A stretch of 64,000 nt of DNA from Prostheceraeus crozeri (lineage: Eukaryota > Platyhelminthes > Polycladida > Euryleptidae), in assembly GCA_907163375.1 (NCBI GenBank), contig CAJQUW010013657.1, positions 434,001-498,000 on the forward strand. Direction: 5' to 3'. Positions 44,061 to 56,510 of this stretch are shown here, piece by piece. Made by a program: the position numbers and the translations under genes. The notes beneath the pieces are model-generated. The model saw only the letters and a list, made by a program, of their open reading frames with translations. It was not told where the DNA came from and ran no database searches. Every line of letters begins with the position of its first letter. Position 1 is the stretch's first letter.

Positions 44061-45479
44061 ACCCATAAGTACCGGCGAATTCATCAAATTCGCTTGATAA
44101 TTGTTATTATCAATACTAAATGTATGGGCTGTTACTTTTCTTTGTTGCTTTTCCGTGTACTGGAAAAATTTCTGTCGGTTTTTCTTATTCCGATGTTTCA
44201 ATCATGGTTTCAATACTCGACTGCGCTAACCACTTTTGATGCAAACGCGGAATAATGATGTTCGAATGACGATTTATAGCGGAAAAGCACGGTCATGTGT
44301 ACAGTGCTGCTAAGTAGCTAAACTGCATTTAATTTTGTTACGGGTGCACATAGCTCAAAATGGTTGGCGAAATTCATGGCTTGGCAGATGCAGACGCCCA
44401 AGTCATGGCAATTTCTCTGCATGAATTTCGACACCGCTGGCACGCACACATCACGCATCTGGTAACAGACGCGCGCCGGTAACACACACTGATAAGTGTA
44501 ACAATATGTTAACTCGTTGCAAGCATCAAGGAAACCGGTATGCATCAGTTCCAACACACACACACGCGCGTGCGTTCATGCGCAGGTTTGGCAGTCTTAT
44601 TCATCGAATGGCTTCTCATTGCAGTAAACCGAGACAATAAGACTCCTTTAATAGATGTGGATCAGCCACTTATCTCATCGTACGATTATTGCGGAAATAT
44701 CCAATAGAGAGCGAGGTGATATGAGATGCGCTTACAGCAAATGAGGGACTTTGTTATTTATGGAATTGCATGCCTTTTACAACAACGGTACTTTGCTGTT
44801 TTTTTAATTCTTGATCAAAACCAATCTGGCGTCAATGAGGAATCTTTTTGAGTGTTCGACAAGTGTTTTGGTGTCTCAACTGATTGGACGATTTTCAAGT
44901 GCAGCCATTTGAGTATTCAATATGATCTACACTACATCATTGTTGCAAACATTTGAACACGAAATGGATCAATTCATGGCGAGGGTATAAGTGTGTACTG
45001 TCTTCACATAACTGGCCTGGATAACATGTAAAAAAATGAAAATGTCCTCAAAGCTAATACGAAACAATGGTGTAAAATTCACTAATCAAGATTTGTCGTG
45101 TGGTCGAGCGAGCGCGGACTAATAATTTCATTTCAATTATTGCGTCCACTTTCAAATTGTTGCACGCTATCGCAATTGAATAAATACTTCAAAGTACTGC
45201 ATACAATCAAATTTTACATTTTACTCCTTAATGCTTGATGACTTGATTATTATTACTTAAATTACTGTGCAATGATAATAGATTCTCGTTTCGATGATCT
45301 TCACATCTCAAAAATTTCAATATTTAGATTTACTGATAAATTAGTTAGTAGCCACTTATCGTCGGTAAAACAAACCGATAGAAAAAGTCTTTTGTTAAAC
45401 TGAAATTTTATCATTAAATTGCGTGGTGCCATCAGTCTCTATTGTAAAACGCCTTTCTGTCCGCTCTAGTTTCCCTATT
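44061..45479. other. No gene seen
   Basis: AT-rich with a short CACACACACACGCGCG microsatellite at about 44552-44572. The ORFs are short and show no domain. Confidence 0.5.
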
Positions 45480-45574
45480 AAACCTCTTTGTTTTTGACTG
45501 TTAGATACACCAGCCGCAACTACTTCTTGATTGGGGAAGGCCATGCAGCAATGCTTTGGCGCAAGACACGTCTT

Positions 45575-46108
45575 CTAGTTTCTCTCCATGTTGCATGCGA
45601 ACCTGATCTGCGATTGGCCTTGATAGTACTGTTCAGACACAGCATTACCGCTGGCAACATTCTTCAGAAGATCCTCCACTTCTCCAACAACTACGTCAAT
45701 CTGTTCTCCTGGAAGCAATCGAGTATTCTTTAGCTGCAGCCAAGATGTTATCTTACTCTTGCCAAATACGCGCTTGAAAGCATCTTTGACCACAGCAAGA
45801 TCACCTTTATCACCATCAGGTATCTGTTGCCAAGTCCGGTAAGCCGCCCCTTCAACGAATAAAGGCACCATTAAAGCCATCTGTTTCTCCTTGTCTTTCT
45901 CAGATGTAGCTGTAGAAGTCAAATTTATCGCAACTCTGAACCGGTCGAACCACAAGTCCACGTCTTCATCTGGCGTTCCATGAAACCTCTTTACCACATC
46001 CACGATTCGCACAGACGTCTTCATCAAACCAGATTTGTCAGCAGCAGTCATTCTCGCAGTACACACCGCCCGGATAGCTTGTGAGAAAACCAACAATTCC
46101 AGAGACAA
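45575..46108 (-). pseudogene. Ty3/gypsy-like gag fossil
   Basis: The minus strand encodes a segment that resembles the retrotransposon gag domain (VDLWFDRFRVAINLT, AAYRTWQQIPDGD, LLPGEQIDVVVGEVEDLL). No protease, reverse transcriptase or integrase part is seen downstream, so only a fragment of an LTR element remains. It is broken. Age cannot be judged without the LTR pair. Confidence 0.7.
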
Positions 46109-46740
46109 AACTTCTTTATTATGGCATGCATTTCATTTTATACATCGAGTGAGATATCTTTAATTGTCGTTCACACCAGATCACGTACTGAAAGGATGGC
46201 AATGTCATGTGAGATAGAAGTCACGAACACAATGAATGGATCAATACCGATGAATGGCAAAGAACTTAGCATGACATAGCAGTAGCAACACTCCACAACA
46301 AACTATGCCCTACAAACTACCTACTACAGAACAAACAGTAACAACTACGACATGTCAAATACCACAGCAAGAATCTAACAACAGTTGCGCCTCAGCTGCG
46401 AAGCTCTTCGCGAATAACTTTAGGTGGGATCACTGCAGCCTGGGCGCAGCTACCCATCCAGGGGGTGGGTCGTCGGTCAGAGGCAGTTATACTCATCACC
46501 GTCAACAGGTCGGCGCAGACTCTTCGCGCTGAGGTGAGGGCCGGCAGCTTGACGTTCGCAGGTCGCCCGGTCAGTCGACAGCGGAACGGATCTTGAACGC
46601 AACGGTGCAACAGGCGTAAGGGTGCCACCTCGGTACGCGTTCCTCCACCTCCACGATCTTCATGACGAGCTAACCTCACATTTTTGAAAACTGCGGGCAT
46701 AAAAAGTTCATTGGATAATGACAACTCAAAAACCAATCAT
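46109..46740 (-). other. Possible LTR or leader of the gypsy fossil
   Basis: Lies upstream of the gag fragment in its reading direction. The part 46400-46670 is strikingly GC-rich compared with its surroundings. No second LTR is in the window, so LTR identity is a guess from position. Confidence 0.3.
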
Positions 46741-47158
46741 CAAGCGCATAAAACTGTCATGCATGCAAGTGCATAACCATGGAAAAGAACAAAATAATTT
46801 AGAACTCAAGCTCTCTAAAATGTTTTGGGAGAGATCAAATCACATACTAATAAACGCAATAACTTTTTCCTAAATTGTTTTGAAACCTAGAACTGCAAAT
46901 CTTCCCAAAACAATCCAGTTCAGACCAGCAAAATCGAAGGTCATGAAAAAATGCAAAATTCTGCAAATGATCACCTTCTCGAGTTGCCGAGGTCACATCG
47001 ATTTAGAAACTCCAGAAGGGTCTATGAGACAGATAAATGTAGCGGGTAATGTTTTACTGTTTAAAAATGTTGATACAAGAACTTTAACGTAACAAACGAA
47101 ATAAGTTTTTCGCTTCAAACAACAGCTGACCTAAGTGGATATAATCGTTCAGCTCTAG
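46741..47158. other. No gene seen
   Basis: AT-rich. A 70-codon ORF at 46880-47092 has no recognisable features. Confidence 0.45.
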
Positions 47159-47231
47159 ATGGCTACTCCTGAAAAGCTGCCAGAAGGACTGAAAAGAATA
47201 TTTGCAAAGAAAAAGTTTGATCCTCAGAACC
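47159..47231 (+). CDS. Possible first coding exon of a host gene
   Basis: ATG at 47159 opens MATPEKLPEGLKRIFAKKKF then DPQN, and is followed at 47232 by GTAAGT, a consensus splice donor. The short polar, Lys-rich start with a strong donor looks like a genuine first exon, but I find no matching downstream exon in the window and recognise no family. It is too short for conventional ORF calling. It could be chance. Confidence 0.3.
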
Positions 47232-47499
47232 GTAAGTAGGACTTCTTTAACCGCAACTGGAATGGATTTTGACTATTTGCTGGCTCCAAACTGCTGTCTT
47301 TTACGTTTGGCAGTAGCTATTACCCCAATGATGCGGTAAAAATTTGGTCTTGCGGCTATTACAGCGGCTTAGCCGTCAATATTGATTTTCTCTGAAAGGA
47401 GTAATGAAAAAAATTGTCTACGCTAAGATAAACATAACATAAAATTGAGTCCTTCCTCTATTGAGTGCTATTGAATCCTGACTGGAGTCTTTACATCAA

Positions 47500-47809
47500 G
47501 CGCGCCGGCACCAAATTCTATTTATAGATTATTCCAGACTAAGGCGCACCGGGAGCAAAATCTATAGATTCTACTGAATAAAAATCCGCATGATGAGTTT
47601 AATGCGCGCCGTAACCGAACACAGTAATTTAACTTGAACGAGTACATTTTCATTATGTTACGAGTGCGTTTAATCATTATTATTAAGTACTCTCTACAGT
47701 ATTCTGTTTGTTACTACTCCGTTAGTATCCTAAAATGTACTTCATCAAATGCCAAAGCGCGCCGGGAAGTGCGCTATTTATAGAAAATATCGCTTATCGA
47801 GCGCGCCGG
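47500..47809 (+). repeat. Dispersed GCGCGCCGG motif cluster
   Basis: GCGCGCCGG or a near variant occurs at 47500, 47544 (GCGCACCGG), 47604 (GCGCGCCGT), 47757 and 47801 within AT-rich DNA. At least three copies are followed by CTATTTATAGA-like or CTATAGATT strings, so they may be decayed units of one repeat. Confidence 0.6.
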
Positions 47810-48284
47810 ATTAATCCAGCAAAACATGTAAAGATTTCAGTCGGGTATTGAATCGCTTTTAGCTAAGAGATGAATTTATTTAATTCACAAAGAATTTAAT
47901 AAATTCTCATAAAAACTGAGGAGAAGAAGCAAGACAGAGCAACGAAGTTCGATGCAATCTGATCCATTATTATTGTTATTTTGAGTGATTGGAGTCTCGT
48001 ATAGCTGAGAAATAGTAGGCGTGGTAATGAACATGGAAGAATATTGTGTCGACTCAGAAAAGTATAAATTAAAACAAATAGGGTTTTTGTAGACGGTTGC
48101 TATCAAATAAGAACACTACTCTGAAAATTCTGGATGAGATAGCCTACATGCGTTTGACTGCGTTGGATGAATGAGAATGGAAGTATAGGCTCCCAGATAG
48201 ATTTTGAAAAAAAGTTGTGTCCAATAGCTTGAAGGAGCGGGCTTGAGGTAGACTAGTAACCGATGATAGCTGGATGCGGGGATA
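47810..48284. other. No gene seen
   Basis: AT-rich spacer before the hAT nest. No supported feature. Confidence 0.5.
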
Positions 48285-48915
48285 CAGGTTTTCAAGTGTA
48301 CGTACTTTTCCTACTTTTCCTGCTTTTCCTCGAAAAACCTATTTTTACCTACATTTTGGGTCTTCTTTGATTAGTAGTAATTTTGATTATGAATTAAACC
48401 AGAAACTAGAAAACTTTTAACAAACGAAAATGTAAAATATCGTTAACATCAAACGTACTACCATCATCAAAGCAATCCAATCACCCTCAATCTCATTATG
48501 TTCCTAATTTTTATTATAGTCATAAACTTTTCAACGAGGCACGTAGTGATGCGACACCAATATTGATTAGTGTGAGAAAATCTATAACTTACAACAGTAT
48601 CGGTCTGAAGGAAGTTCTCAAAAATGCTGAAGCAAATAAGAATGTCGATCTTTCTAAAGCTAGATTGATTGAAGTCAAGCTAGATTGATTGAGAAAGTTG
48701 CCACCTCAGAAATTCTTTAGGCTATGAAGTTGCTCATTCCAACTACAGTTACTCTTCCTGTGAGCAATTACCCCAACTGTTCAGAAGAATGTTTTCCTGT
48801 GATTCTGCTGAGCAATTTTCACTCAACAAAACAGAGGTATCTTACCTCATCTCGGATGGTTTGGGCCCCACTTTCGACGAGAATTGTGTAAAGATATACG
48901 CTAATCTGGAGTTAC

Positions 48916-49106
48916 GGATTTTACGTCACTTTAGACCTCTACTGGGGTCTTGGACGGTGCTGACTTAAGTCAGACTTTGTTTGGAGCGTTGTGGTGCTTT
49001 GTATTCCGGATGCCCTTCCTGCCGACATCCAATGACACTTTCCGGGTTCGACCTCTGGACTATGAGATCGCTAGTCCAAGTACGCAACCACTGTGCCACG
49101 GACACC
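48916..49106 (-). mobile_element. tRNA-derived SINE with 18-bp TSD
   Basis: The minus strand begins GGTGTCCGTGGCACAGTGG. It contains an A box (TGGCACAGTGG, plus 49088-49098) and a B box (GGTCGAACCC, plus 49044-49053) with tRNA-like spacing, followed by a tRNA-unrelated body with GGGCATCCGG and a TGACTTAAGTCA palindrome. It is flanked on both sides by ACGCTAATCTGGAGTTAC (48898-48915 and 49107-49124), a perfect 18-bp target duplication. The length is 191 bp. The intact promoter boxes and the perfect duplication suggest a recent insertion by LINE machinery into hAT1. Confidence 0.9.
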
Positions 49107-49124
49107 ACGCTAATCTGGAGTTAC

Positions 49125-49392
49125 ATTCACATTAATGTTTGACGAAACCGAAAGTTTGCAAAACCCGAAGCAATATGACTTGCTTATCAGATATTGGTCT
49201 GAAAAAACGGGTCAAATTCAAGTTCGTTTTTTAAGGCTCTGATGTTCGGCCATGCCAAAGGTGACCAGGTTTATGAAGCCATTATTCAGACTTAGGGAGA
49301 AGATGGACTCGAACTGCCTCTAAAGCAGCTCATCAGTTTAGGCTCAGGTGGTTCAACGTGAGCCGGGAAGACATTTTCATCTCTTTCTTATT
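49125..49392 (+). pseudogene. hAT1 transposase, catalytic N-part
   Basis: TLMFDETESLQNPKQYDLLI then RYWSEKTGQIQVRFLR is the first catalytic region of a hAT transposase (MFDET with the Asp). After a frameshift, MFGHAKGDQVYEAIIQ and LKQLISLGS continue it. hAT2 cuts the gene at 49393. At least one frameshift and one stop are present. Confidence 0.75.
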
Positions 49393-51954
49393 CAGGGTGT
49401 CGAACGACCTGGAAAAACTGGAAAACCTGGAAAAGTCAGGGAATTTCATTGTGTCTGGAAAAGACAGGGAAAAGTCAGGGAATTTAAGAAAATTTCTGGA
49501 AAATTGTTTGACTTGCTTTATTACTGATTTTAAATGTCTCAAAAATATGTTTAATTTGAAATTATGTAGTCAGTATCTGTATCAAAATTTTCTTTTTCCG
49601 AATATACATTTCAGATAACAAAAGCAGAGATTCAGTGGTGCTTATTTTTGGTCAATGCCAACTTGTCTTATCGCGTAGCCTCCTCTTCAGTTGAGGCCAT
49701 GCAGGTGATATATCCGAATGATCAGATGTTACAGAACACTCGCTTGGGTAGACATAAGATGGCCTACACCGTTGCTTACGGAATTGCCCCCTTTTTCAAG
49801 AAAGAACTCGTTGATTCACTTTCCTCTTCTATTGTCTTTGTGGCATGTTTCGATGAGTCTTTGAATAAGATTGCCCAAAAAGGTCAAATGGATGTGCACG
49901 TACGATTTTAATGTGGTGATACTGTTAGAACCAGATATTTAACATCCGAATTTCTCGGTCACGCAACAGCAGTGAACTTGCAAAGTGCAATCTCTTCAGC
50001 ATTGAGAGGCCTAGATCAAGAAAAGCTATTACAACTAAGTATGGATGGTCCCAATGTTAATCAAAAGACTTTCAAACTCATCAACGAAGAGCGTGATCAT
50101 GATACGAAATTGATTGGCGTCGGAACATGTTCCTTACATACGATTGATGGTGCACTTCGCGCAGCGGACAAAGCGGAAATCGGAGTGATGGAGTTTCTTC
50201 GATGCGTCTGGCAAGTTTTCAAAGACGTGCCATCACGTCGTGCTGATTATCGTCACTTAGCTGAAAAAAAAATGACGCAAAATTTCCTCTAAAATTTTGC
50301 TCAACAAGGTGGGTGGAAAATGTTCGTCCGGCTGAGAGAGCAATTGAAATCATTCCTCATCTGAAGTCTTACGTTTCTGGTGTACAAACTCAGAACTTTC
50401 GCGAACCGGATTCAAAATCGCACCTCATTATCATTATGAAAGGGATGTTGAGTGACCCTCTTCTAATCGTCCGATTGCACTTTTTTGTCTCGGTAGCCAA
50501 AGAACTGGAGATATTTCTCGTTAGATTTAAAGACAGACAAGCCTATGCTTCCTTTTTTGTACCAAGCACTGGAATCACTGATGGGGACTTTGTTGCAGCG
50601 ATTTGTGAAAGACTGTGTTCACAGAGAATATGTCGGTTTCTAAAATGTTCAAAGTTTCTTTGAAGGAAGATAATTTATTGGATGAGAAGTCAGTTGACAT
50701 CGGATTCGCTGCAAAAACTGCTTTGAAGTCACTGAAGAAAGTGTGTCAACAAAGAAAGTTTAATTTTCTTTCACAGTGCCGCTCTTTCCTGGTGAAACTA
50801 GTTACTAAACTACAGGAGAGAAACCCAATGAAATATGACCTAGTTTTGGGAGGTGCATGTCTCGATCCTGACGTTATGCTGCACGATGAAGTTGCCATCA
50901 AGTTACGCCTGATCTCCAAAGCACTAGAAATTTTGGTAGAAAACAACCGGATGACAGGAACGGAGGCAGACAGAGCGAAATCTTATTATCAATCGTTATG
51001 TTCACGCCCATCAGCACAAACAGTCCTGAAAAAGTTCCATCAGGCAGATCGGTTGGATGATTTCCTAATGGATCTATGTCGTTCTCAACAATCGAACGAT
51101 GAATTTCTCAAGTTCGTTAGAATAATTCTGTGCCTCAGTCACGGTCAAGCGTCAGTGGAAAGAGGCTTTTCAATAAACAAGAGTCTCCTAGTTGAGAATT
51201 TGTTGGAGCAATCACTGATCGCGCAACGGATTGTGAAAGACCATTTGAGAGCAAACTGCGATGGGAGTTTTTCGAAGGTAGAGATCACCAAACCTCTCAC
51301 CTTGTCAGCGAGGAATGCTGCCTCACGTTACAAGGAAGCCAAAAAAGCTCGAAGACAGCAAGAGGGTCGTTGAAGAGGGGGAGTCTTGTAAGAGAAAGAG
51401 GAAAGCAATCGAACTGAAAGAAAAGGAGGCTGAAAGAAAGAGGTTGAGACTGCAACTCTTAGAACTAGAAAAGGACATCACATATCTGCAGAAGTGATTA
51501 CATGTGTCATTTCAGTTTTCTCTAGAACGAGTTATTGTTAAGAATTTTTGTTTTGTAATTTTGCGAGCGAGGAATTACGGTTATACTGTTTACGTTATTT
51601 TTACTGAGTCTTGAATAATATGCATTTCATAATATTGATATTTTTGACATTGTTTATCAATACAAACTTGTTTTACAGAATAAAAAATGTTTTCAATGCA
51701 TTTCTCTAGTATGGAAACAGTTTGATATTTAGAATTCAGTTAATTTAGAAACGGTTCGTATATAAAGCTGTCTTAGTAAAATCACCAACCCTACTTACTG
51801 ATCAGAATTTATCTTTAAATATCTGAACCATCAATCACCCAAGCATTAGCAAAGGAATATTAGTGGTTTGCAACACCTGGAAATTCTGGAGAATTTCTGG
51901 AAAAGTCAGTGAAAAGTCAGGGAAATTTATTCTTCGGAATCGTTCGCCACCCTG
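49393..51954 (+). mobile_element. hAT2: hAT transposon inside hAT1
   Basis: Ends CAGGGTGTCGAACGAC (49393) and, on the minus strand, CAGGGTGGCGAACGAT (51954) are inverted repeats of about 15 bp. Just inside both ends lie GTCAGGGAA and CTGGAAAA strings, in the same orientation at the two sides. The flanking octamers TTCTTATT and TTATTCCT agree poorly (5 of 8), so the duplication is decayed or one end shifted. The interior holds a transposase gene. 2562 bp. Confidence 0.85.
49648..51497 (+). pseudogene. hAT2 transposase, broken
   Basis: Readable blocks in order: IVFVACFDESLNKIAQKGQMD (catalytic Asp region), RYLTSEFLGHATAVNLQSAI, LSMDGPNVNQKTFKLINEER (second catalytic region), VGTCSLHTIDGALR, EFLRCVWQVFKDVP, CSTRWVEN, and the C-terminal dimerisation motif LCLSHGQASVERGFSINKSL near 51140. 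A basic, coiled-coil-like tail to 51497 follows. Lesions: an in-frame TAA at 49909-49911, a frameshift near 50270-50310, another near 50610-50640 and one near 51330-51373. An N-terminal BED finger is not visible. The relic at 10.8-12.7 kb is of the same family. Confidence 0.88.
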
Positions 51955-52322
51955 TTATTCCTTTTCAAAGACTGGGCCGACAATTCCCATCCTCCATTAG
52001 CAGCTCAAGGAACTGATACGAGCTGTCATGCTTCCATTTTCAACAGTGGATGCGGTAGGGGATTCCGGAGGTCATTAGCTCTTGCATGTCGATTTGCAGG
52101 CAGATGAGAATCAGTTGTCGAATGAAAGGTCGTTGTCGGAGAGTCAGCAAGGAATGTTGTGTTGAAAGCGTTGAGGCCAGAACAAAGGATATGTGCAATT
52201 GGGAAAATCCGAAAATGTTACCAGCGCATAGCCAAATTTCTCACCAGCTGTCTTCCTCTACAGACCAGAATATTGAAATATCCGGCCTTATTACATCCTC
52301 TAATGCAACGGTCCATTCTAGG
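51955..52322 (+). pseudogene. hAT1 transposase, middle part
   Basis: Between hAT2 and hAT3. The readable stretch LKALRPEQRICAIGKIRKCY then QRIAKFLTSCLPLQTRIL and LHPLMQRS belongs to the same hAT protein that resumes at 56674. Frames change several times upstream of 52150. Confidence 0.65.
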
Positions 52323-52470
52323 GAGTGTTTTTGAGCGAGCTGACCGAGCGAGCGAGCGGCATTTTTTCAATTTCTTGATGAGCGGATGAGCGAGCGAAAA
52401 AAATATTCCGTGAGCGAAAATTGAGCGAGCGAGCGGTGATTTTTTGTCGTGAGCAAGCGGTTGAGCGAGC
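52323..52470 (+). repeat. GAGCGAGC subterminal array, left end of hAT3
   Basis: At least eight GAGCG(A)GC-type words, including GAGCGAGCGAGCGGCATTTT. The same word sequence recurs at 56514 in the same orientation. Confidence 0.9.
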
Positions 52471-53689
52471 CATTTTTAGAAAAAACAAAAATTAAAAAGA
52501 TCAAATAATCAAAAAAGCGAAATATTTGAAAAGTCTCTTAAAAATGCTTTCTATAAAAGTCTTTTTATAGTACATGCATGTATGACTTGATTAACTTGAT
52601 TAATGAACAAACTTCCTAACTTTTTCTCTCTTCTGTAGTTCTCACACTCTTGACAATATACATTGAATGACTGTCTGGACTCTTCTTCTGAATATCAACT
52701 TAACAATAAGAAGGTCTTTGTGATCGATGCTGCACTCAACATCTGACCATCGACACATTATTTATTCACATATCTTTTGAATCGGTCTCCCAATCGTCGC
52801 TTCGTCCCATAGATGTACTAATGGTCTCCGGAATTGCACGAAGACATTAAAAGATGCCTTAATTTGATAGAAGAATTTCGTTGCTGGAACATATCCACAT
52901 GCAGATCCTTGAGAGACATTCAGTATCGTCAAACGTGAAAGAACTGCGAAAGTGCTACAATTTAGGAAGAATTGAAACCAACCAAATTAGGCCTACACCA
53001 GGACAATCCTAGTGTAGGCATATATGGCTTCCATTTTGCGATGCATTGATTTTAAGACCACGGACATTGATTCACTTAAGTCCTTTTCCATACCGGACCC
53101 TGAAGTGCGTAGGACTGAATCTGCCTCCCCTTTAACATCCAAATCAATGTTCCAAATCACATGAAATTCACGGTACAACATATTTAGGTTCTGAGCTTCC
53201 TTATCGTGATGTTCATTTGCTCCAACTCATTCATCTCCCCATGTTGTAAAAAGCAATTCGAGATGTCAAATCACCAATTTTGTCAGATTTTTTAAATTTG
53301 AAATTCCACCGAACTTAAGAGAAAAATCTCCTCAATGATAAAGATTGCAGAGTGCTCGCTCGCCTGGACAAATAATGGAGAGATGTCCTCAAACATCATG
53401 TCTGAGGACATTTTTCTATTCTGTCTCAATTATTGCTATCTACGATGCTAAACGAGTTGAGTGTAATAGGAAGTTACTTATCTGAGAACGACAAGATTGA
53501 TGTGTAGGCCATACATGGAATAGCCTACATGTCAAACATACGCATACAGTCCGTTTCATAAATAGTTAGAAATTAGTTAGAACTAGACATTTTAAAGTAA
53601 ACAGCACGTTTTCTAACTATAATTGAATAAATTTGCATCCTATATCATATTAAATATTTTTCTTTGTTATATGTTTGCCCAGTTGGGGC

Positions 53690-54080
53690 CTAGTCGTTAA
53701 AAGGGAGTAGACCTTGCTGGCCAGTCTAAGGTTCGTTTTCCCGCCTGTCTTCTATACAATGGAGTTGCACTGGCACGATGGCATGGAACATTGTCATCCA
53801 TGAGAATGAAATCAGATGATGGATCACCTAAACTGCATGCTAAAGTATAAACATGTTCTTCGATCACTCGAAGGTAGCGTTCGGAGTTCATGTTTTCCCT
53901 CATAACATGCAGTGAACTGCGACCATCACTCCCAGATGGCTCCCCAGATAAGCAATTTCCTGCAATCGTCCTGACTCCTCGATGTAAAAAAACGATCAGG
54001 AATGTCTTTCGATTATTGTGTTTCATACCCAGCATTAGAACGGTCATATTTTTCCCAATTGGTTCGATCTTCCGCTCATT
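53690..54080 (-). pseudogene. Tc1 transposase C-terminal relic
   Basis: The minus strand reads NSERYLRVIEEHVYTLACSL, DFILMDDNVPCHRA (second catalytic Asp) and RTLDWPARS, a Tc1-type transposase close to common arthropod copies. The expected PDLNPIEHVWD end, with the catalytic Glu, is lost after the last motif and the N-terminal half is absent. No TIRs seen. A fragment inside hAT3. Confidence 0.9.
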
Positions 54081-56510
54081 AGCCTTTCAGACACGTTCGT
54101 TTGTTGACCGCTCAAATGAGCTATCACCCCCGTTCCGTTCGTTCATGGTATAAAACACCCGTTCAATCGTTCCTTCTAAGTCAAAACAATATTCAATTTT
54201 GATGGACCCTACATACTCGTAGTGCTGTCGAACCTTATTATTTAGTGATGTCGTTTCTAGCTGACATTGGTTTTTTTCAGAGAAATGTGGAAGCTGGCGA
54301 TGCAGGATATTCTCCCATCTGACATCGCGAAATAATACAAGCTGCCCTATCGGAAAATTCGTTGTCGGTATTGCCCTACAATGACAATGCGAAACATGAG
54401 TTGACGTCAAGCGTTACACGTCACACGCGCCCTTTGTATCAAAACCAATCAAATTAGAGAATATCAAAATCGATGCAGAAAGTCATACTCCTTCTGTCTT
54501 GATGATTAGCCTACAATGCGCTTTAGCAGCATGGCGCTGCACGAATTTGCTATAGGTGACGATGGGTAGATGTTCACCCATTTGACACTTCGCTTACACA
54601 GTGCTTGAAACCTGCTAGCTAGCATAGGCCTAGGTCTAGTCTTCAGAAATAGTGATTTAAGAATACGATGTGACTAAATTCGATAGTGACTAGATTCAAT
54701 TGCATAATGAGCTTAGGCTACATGCATTACGCCCACGTCATGTACGCCGCCATGAATACCTAGCTGCATATCTACTGACCGGACATGAATTCTCAGATTA
54801 AGCCATTATTGTAAATGCCCGTGCCTGCATGCGAATACCCGCTTCCCGAAAAAATCGAGATGCCCGCATCGGGCCCGACCCCAGCTTATTACTTAACTTG
54901 ATGCAAAAGCAACATAATACCTGCCATTTTTAGAAAGTAATGGTCAGATTGGCACCCACAGTGCAAGTAGACCTACCTCATCACAGCTTTTGAATTCAAA
55001 CTGTTCAATGCTCTGTGACCAAGTGATGAATTAAATGAGATTTTAGTGCGCATCATGACAAATTTCGTTGCTTCATGGAAGGACGTGAAACTTTTTCAGT
55101 CCGACTTCTTCAGTTTTCACCACTGATAAACCGCATTGATGGTGATATGCGCAGATGTTTTAGTAGCTGATGAGTAGTAGAATAAGTAGATGTATTTTCG
55201 GAACACTAAATCAATAACAAGAGATGGAATCATTGTGTAATAGCAAGTCTCTTGTCATTGTTTTGTCATTGAACTGAAGTCTTAATGCTCAAACAAGCAA
55301 TTTCGAAGAGCATCATTAGAGTTTTCTTTTATCGAAATGTTCGAGGTTTCACTACACTACGAAAGCCCAATGGGTTATTGGTGATCCATGCCCAAATTGG
55401 CAATTAAATATTTTCAAATTTCAAAATACTACTTTATTGAAATCAGAATGTGTAAATAAGCAATTTTGGAATGTGTCAAAGATTTTCTACCATTATTTCT
55501 TTTGCTGGGTTTCCGAGGATAAATTACCGCTCAATCACGTTCTATCAAGCAAAAAAAGCCGTTCGTTCCGATCACCGTTCATCGGCTTCTCAAGACTTCG
55601 ATAATTCGTTCATCAGGAAAATGAAAAGAGTACCATTCAGACCGTTCGTTCAAATGCCATGTATACCCTGCTAATATGACACGTTGAGGAATCCGGACCG
55701 ACCTTCAGTGTCATCTGTGTGACATGCCAATCTTCGCGTGTCCTCTCTGGCTATGATTTGGTTTCGCAGAGAGTATGCTACACGCACCGGAACGGTGTTT
55801 AAGTGTGAAGATCACCATGAAGAAGAGTCCAAAGGTAGAAGGAAGTAGGACCTGGGCGCAACGAGCTGCTGCGGACCGACCATCTTGACAGATACTGAGC
55901 TTAGTGGGCCGAAGTCTCAGTGACGGCTGGCGCCGATGTCTCAGGTCCTTTTGGGTGCAGCATTTGCTGTTTCACATAAACCAGCGATTTCGTTTATCAA
56001 GCGATTTTATTTATAGCAGATTTCTTGAATTTATTGATTACTCAGTCACTCATAAGTCATGTATGTCATCTTTAGCTACTTTTAGGAATTATCTGCATTA
56101 TTTTGTCACGACTTTAAATAAGTTCATTTTCATTTGTCAACGCATTATATATTTTCTTAACGCACCTTGCTAATTTTGTCCAAGTATTGCGCCAAGAATT
56201 GTATGCACTGATTCATGTGATCAGCATGTAGGATTAAGTTTAGATTATTGCCCATCTCTACACATGTCAAAAGAATTCTGTGGCTATGTTCATCAAAATA
56301 TATTGTTTCAACTAATTTTGTGCAATAGCTTGCTAATTTAATACATTGGTATGATGATTTACATTGTTTCATCGTATGTTTCAAATTTCAACTGAAATGA
56401 AATGATGAATTTCCTTTCAACGCCTAGAAAAGGTATCTATTTGATTTAAAGCATGGAATTAGCTCTGAGAATGAAAAAGATTGCAGAATTAAGGATGGTA
56501 TTATCGAGAA
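54081..56510. other. hAT3 interior, no gene recognised
   Basis: Open stretches (54087-54410 minus, 55904-56173 plus) have no known domain. Two clusters of GTTCGTTC/CGTTC words lie at about 54090-54180 and 55535-55660. Near 55830-55930 a translated RTWAQRAAADRPS string faintly recalls the tail of a LINE protein, too weak to call. TAGGCCTA at 54625-54632. Confidence 0.4.

Noticed and set aside
46392-46736. 114-codon ORF in the GC-rich stretch near the gag fossil
   Set aside because: GC-rich DNA has few stops; no domain, and an overlapping ORF on the other strand.
49040-49106. tRNA gene
   Set aside because: A and B boxes are present, but the segment is part of a 191-bp unit with an 18-bp target duplication and a non-tRNA body, so it is a SINE.
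54087-54410. 107-codon minus-strand ORF as hAT3 transposase
   Set aside because: No hAT, BED or dimerisation motif; probably chance.
55830-55930. LINE C-terminal tail
   Set aside because: Only a short AAADRPS-like resemblance, too weak to call.
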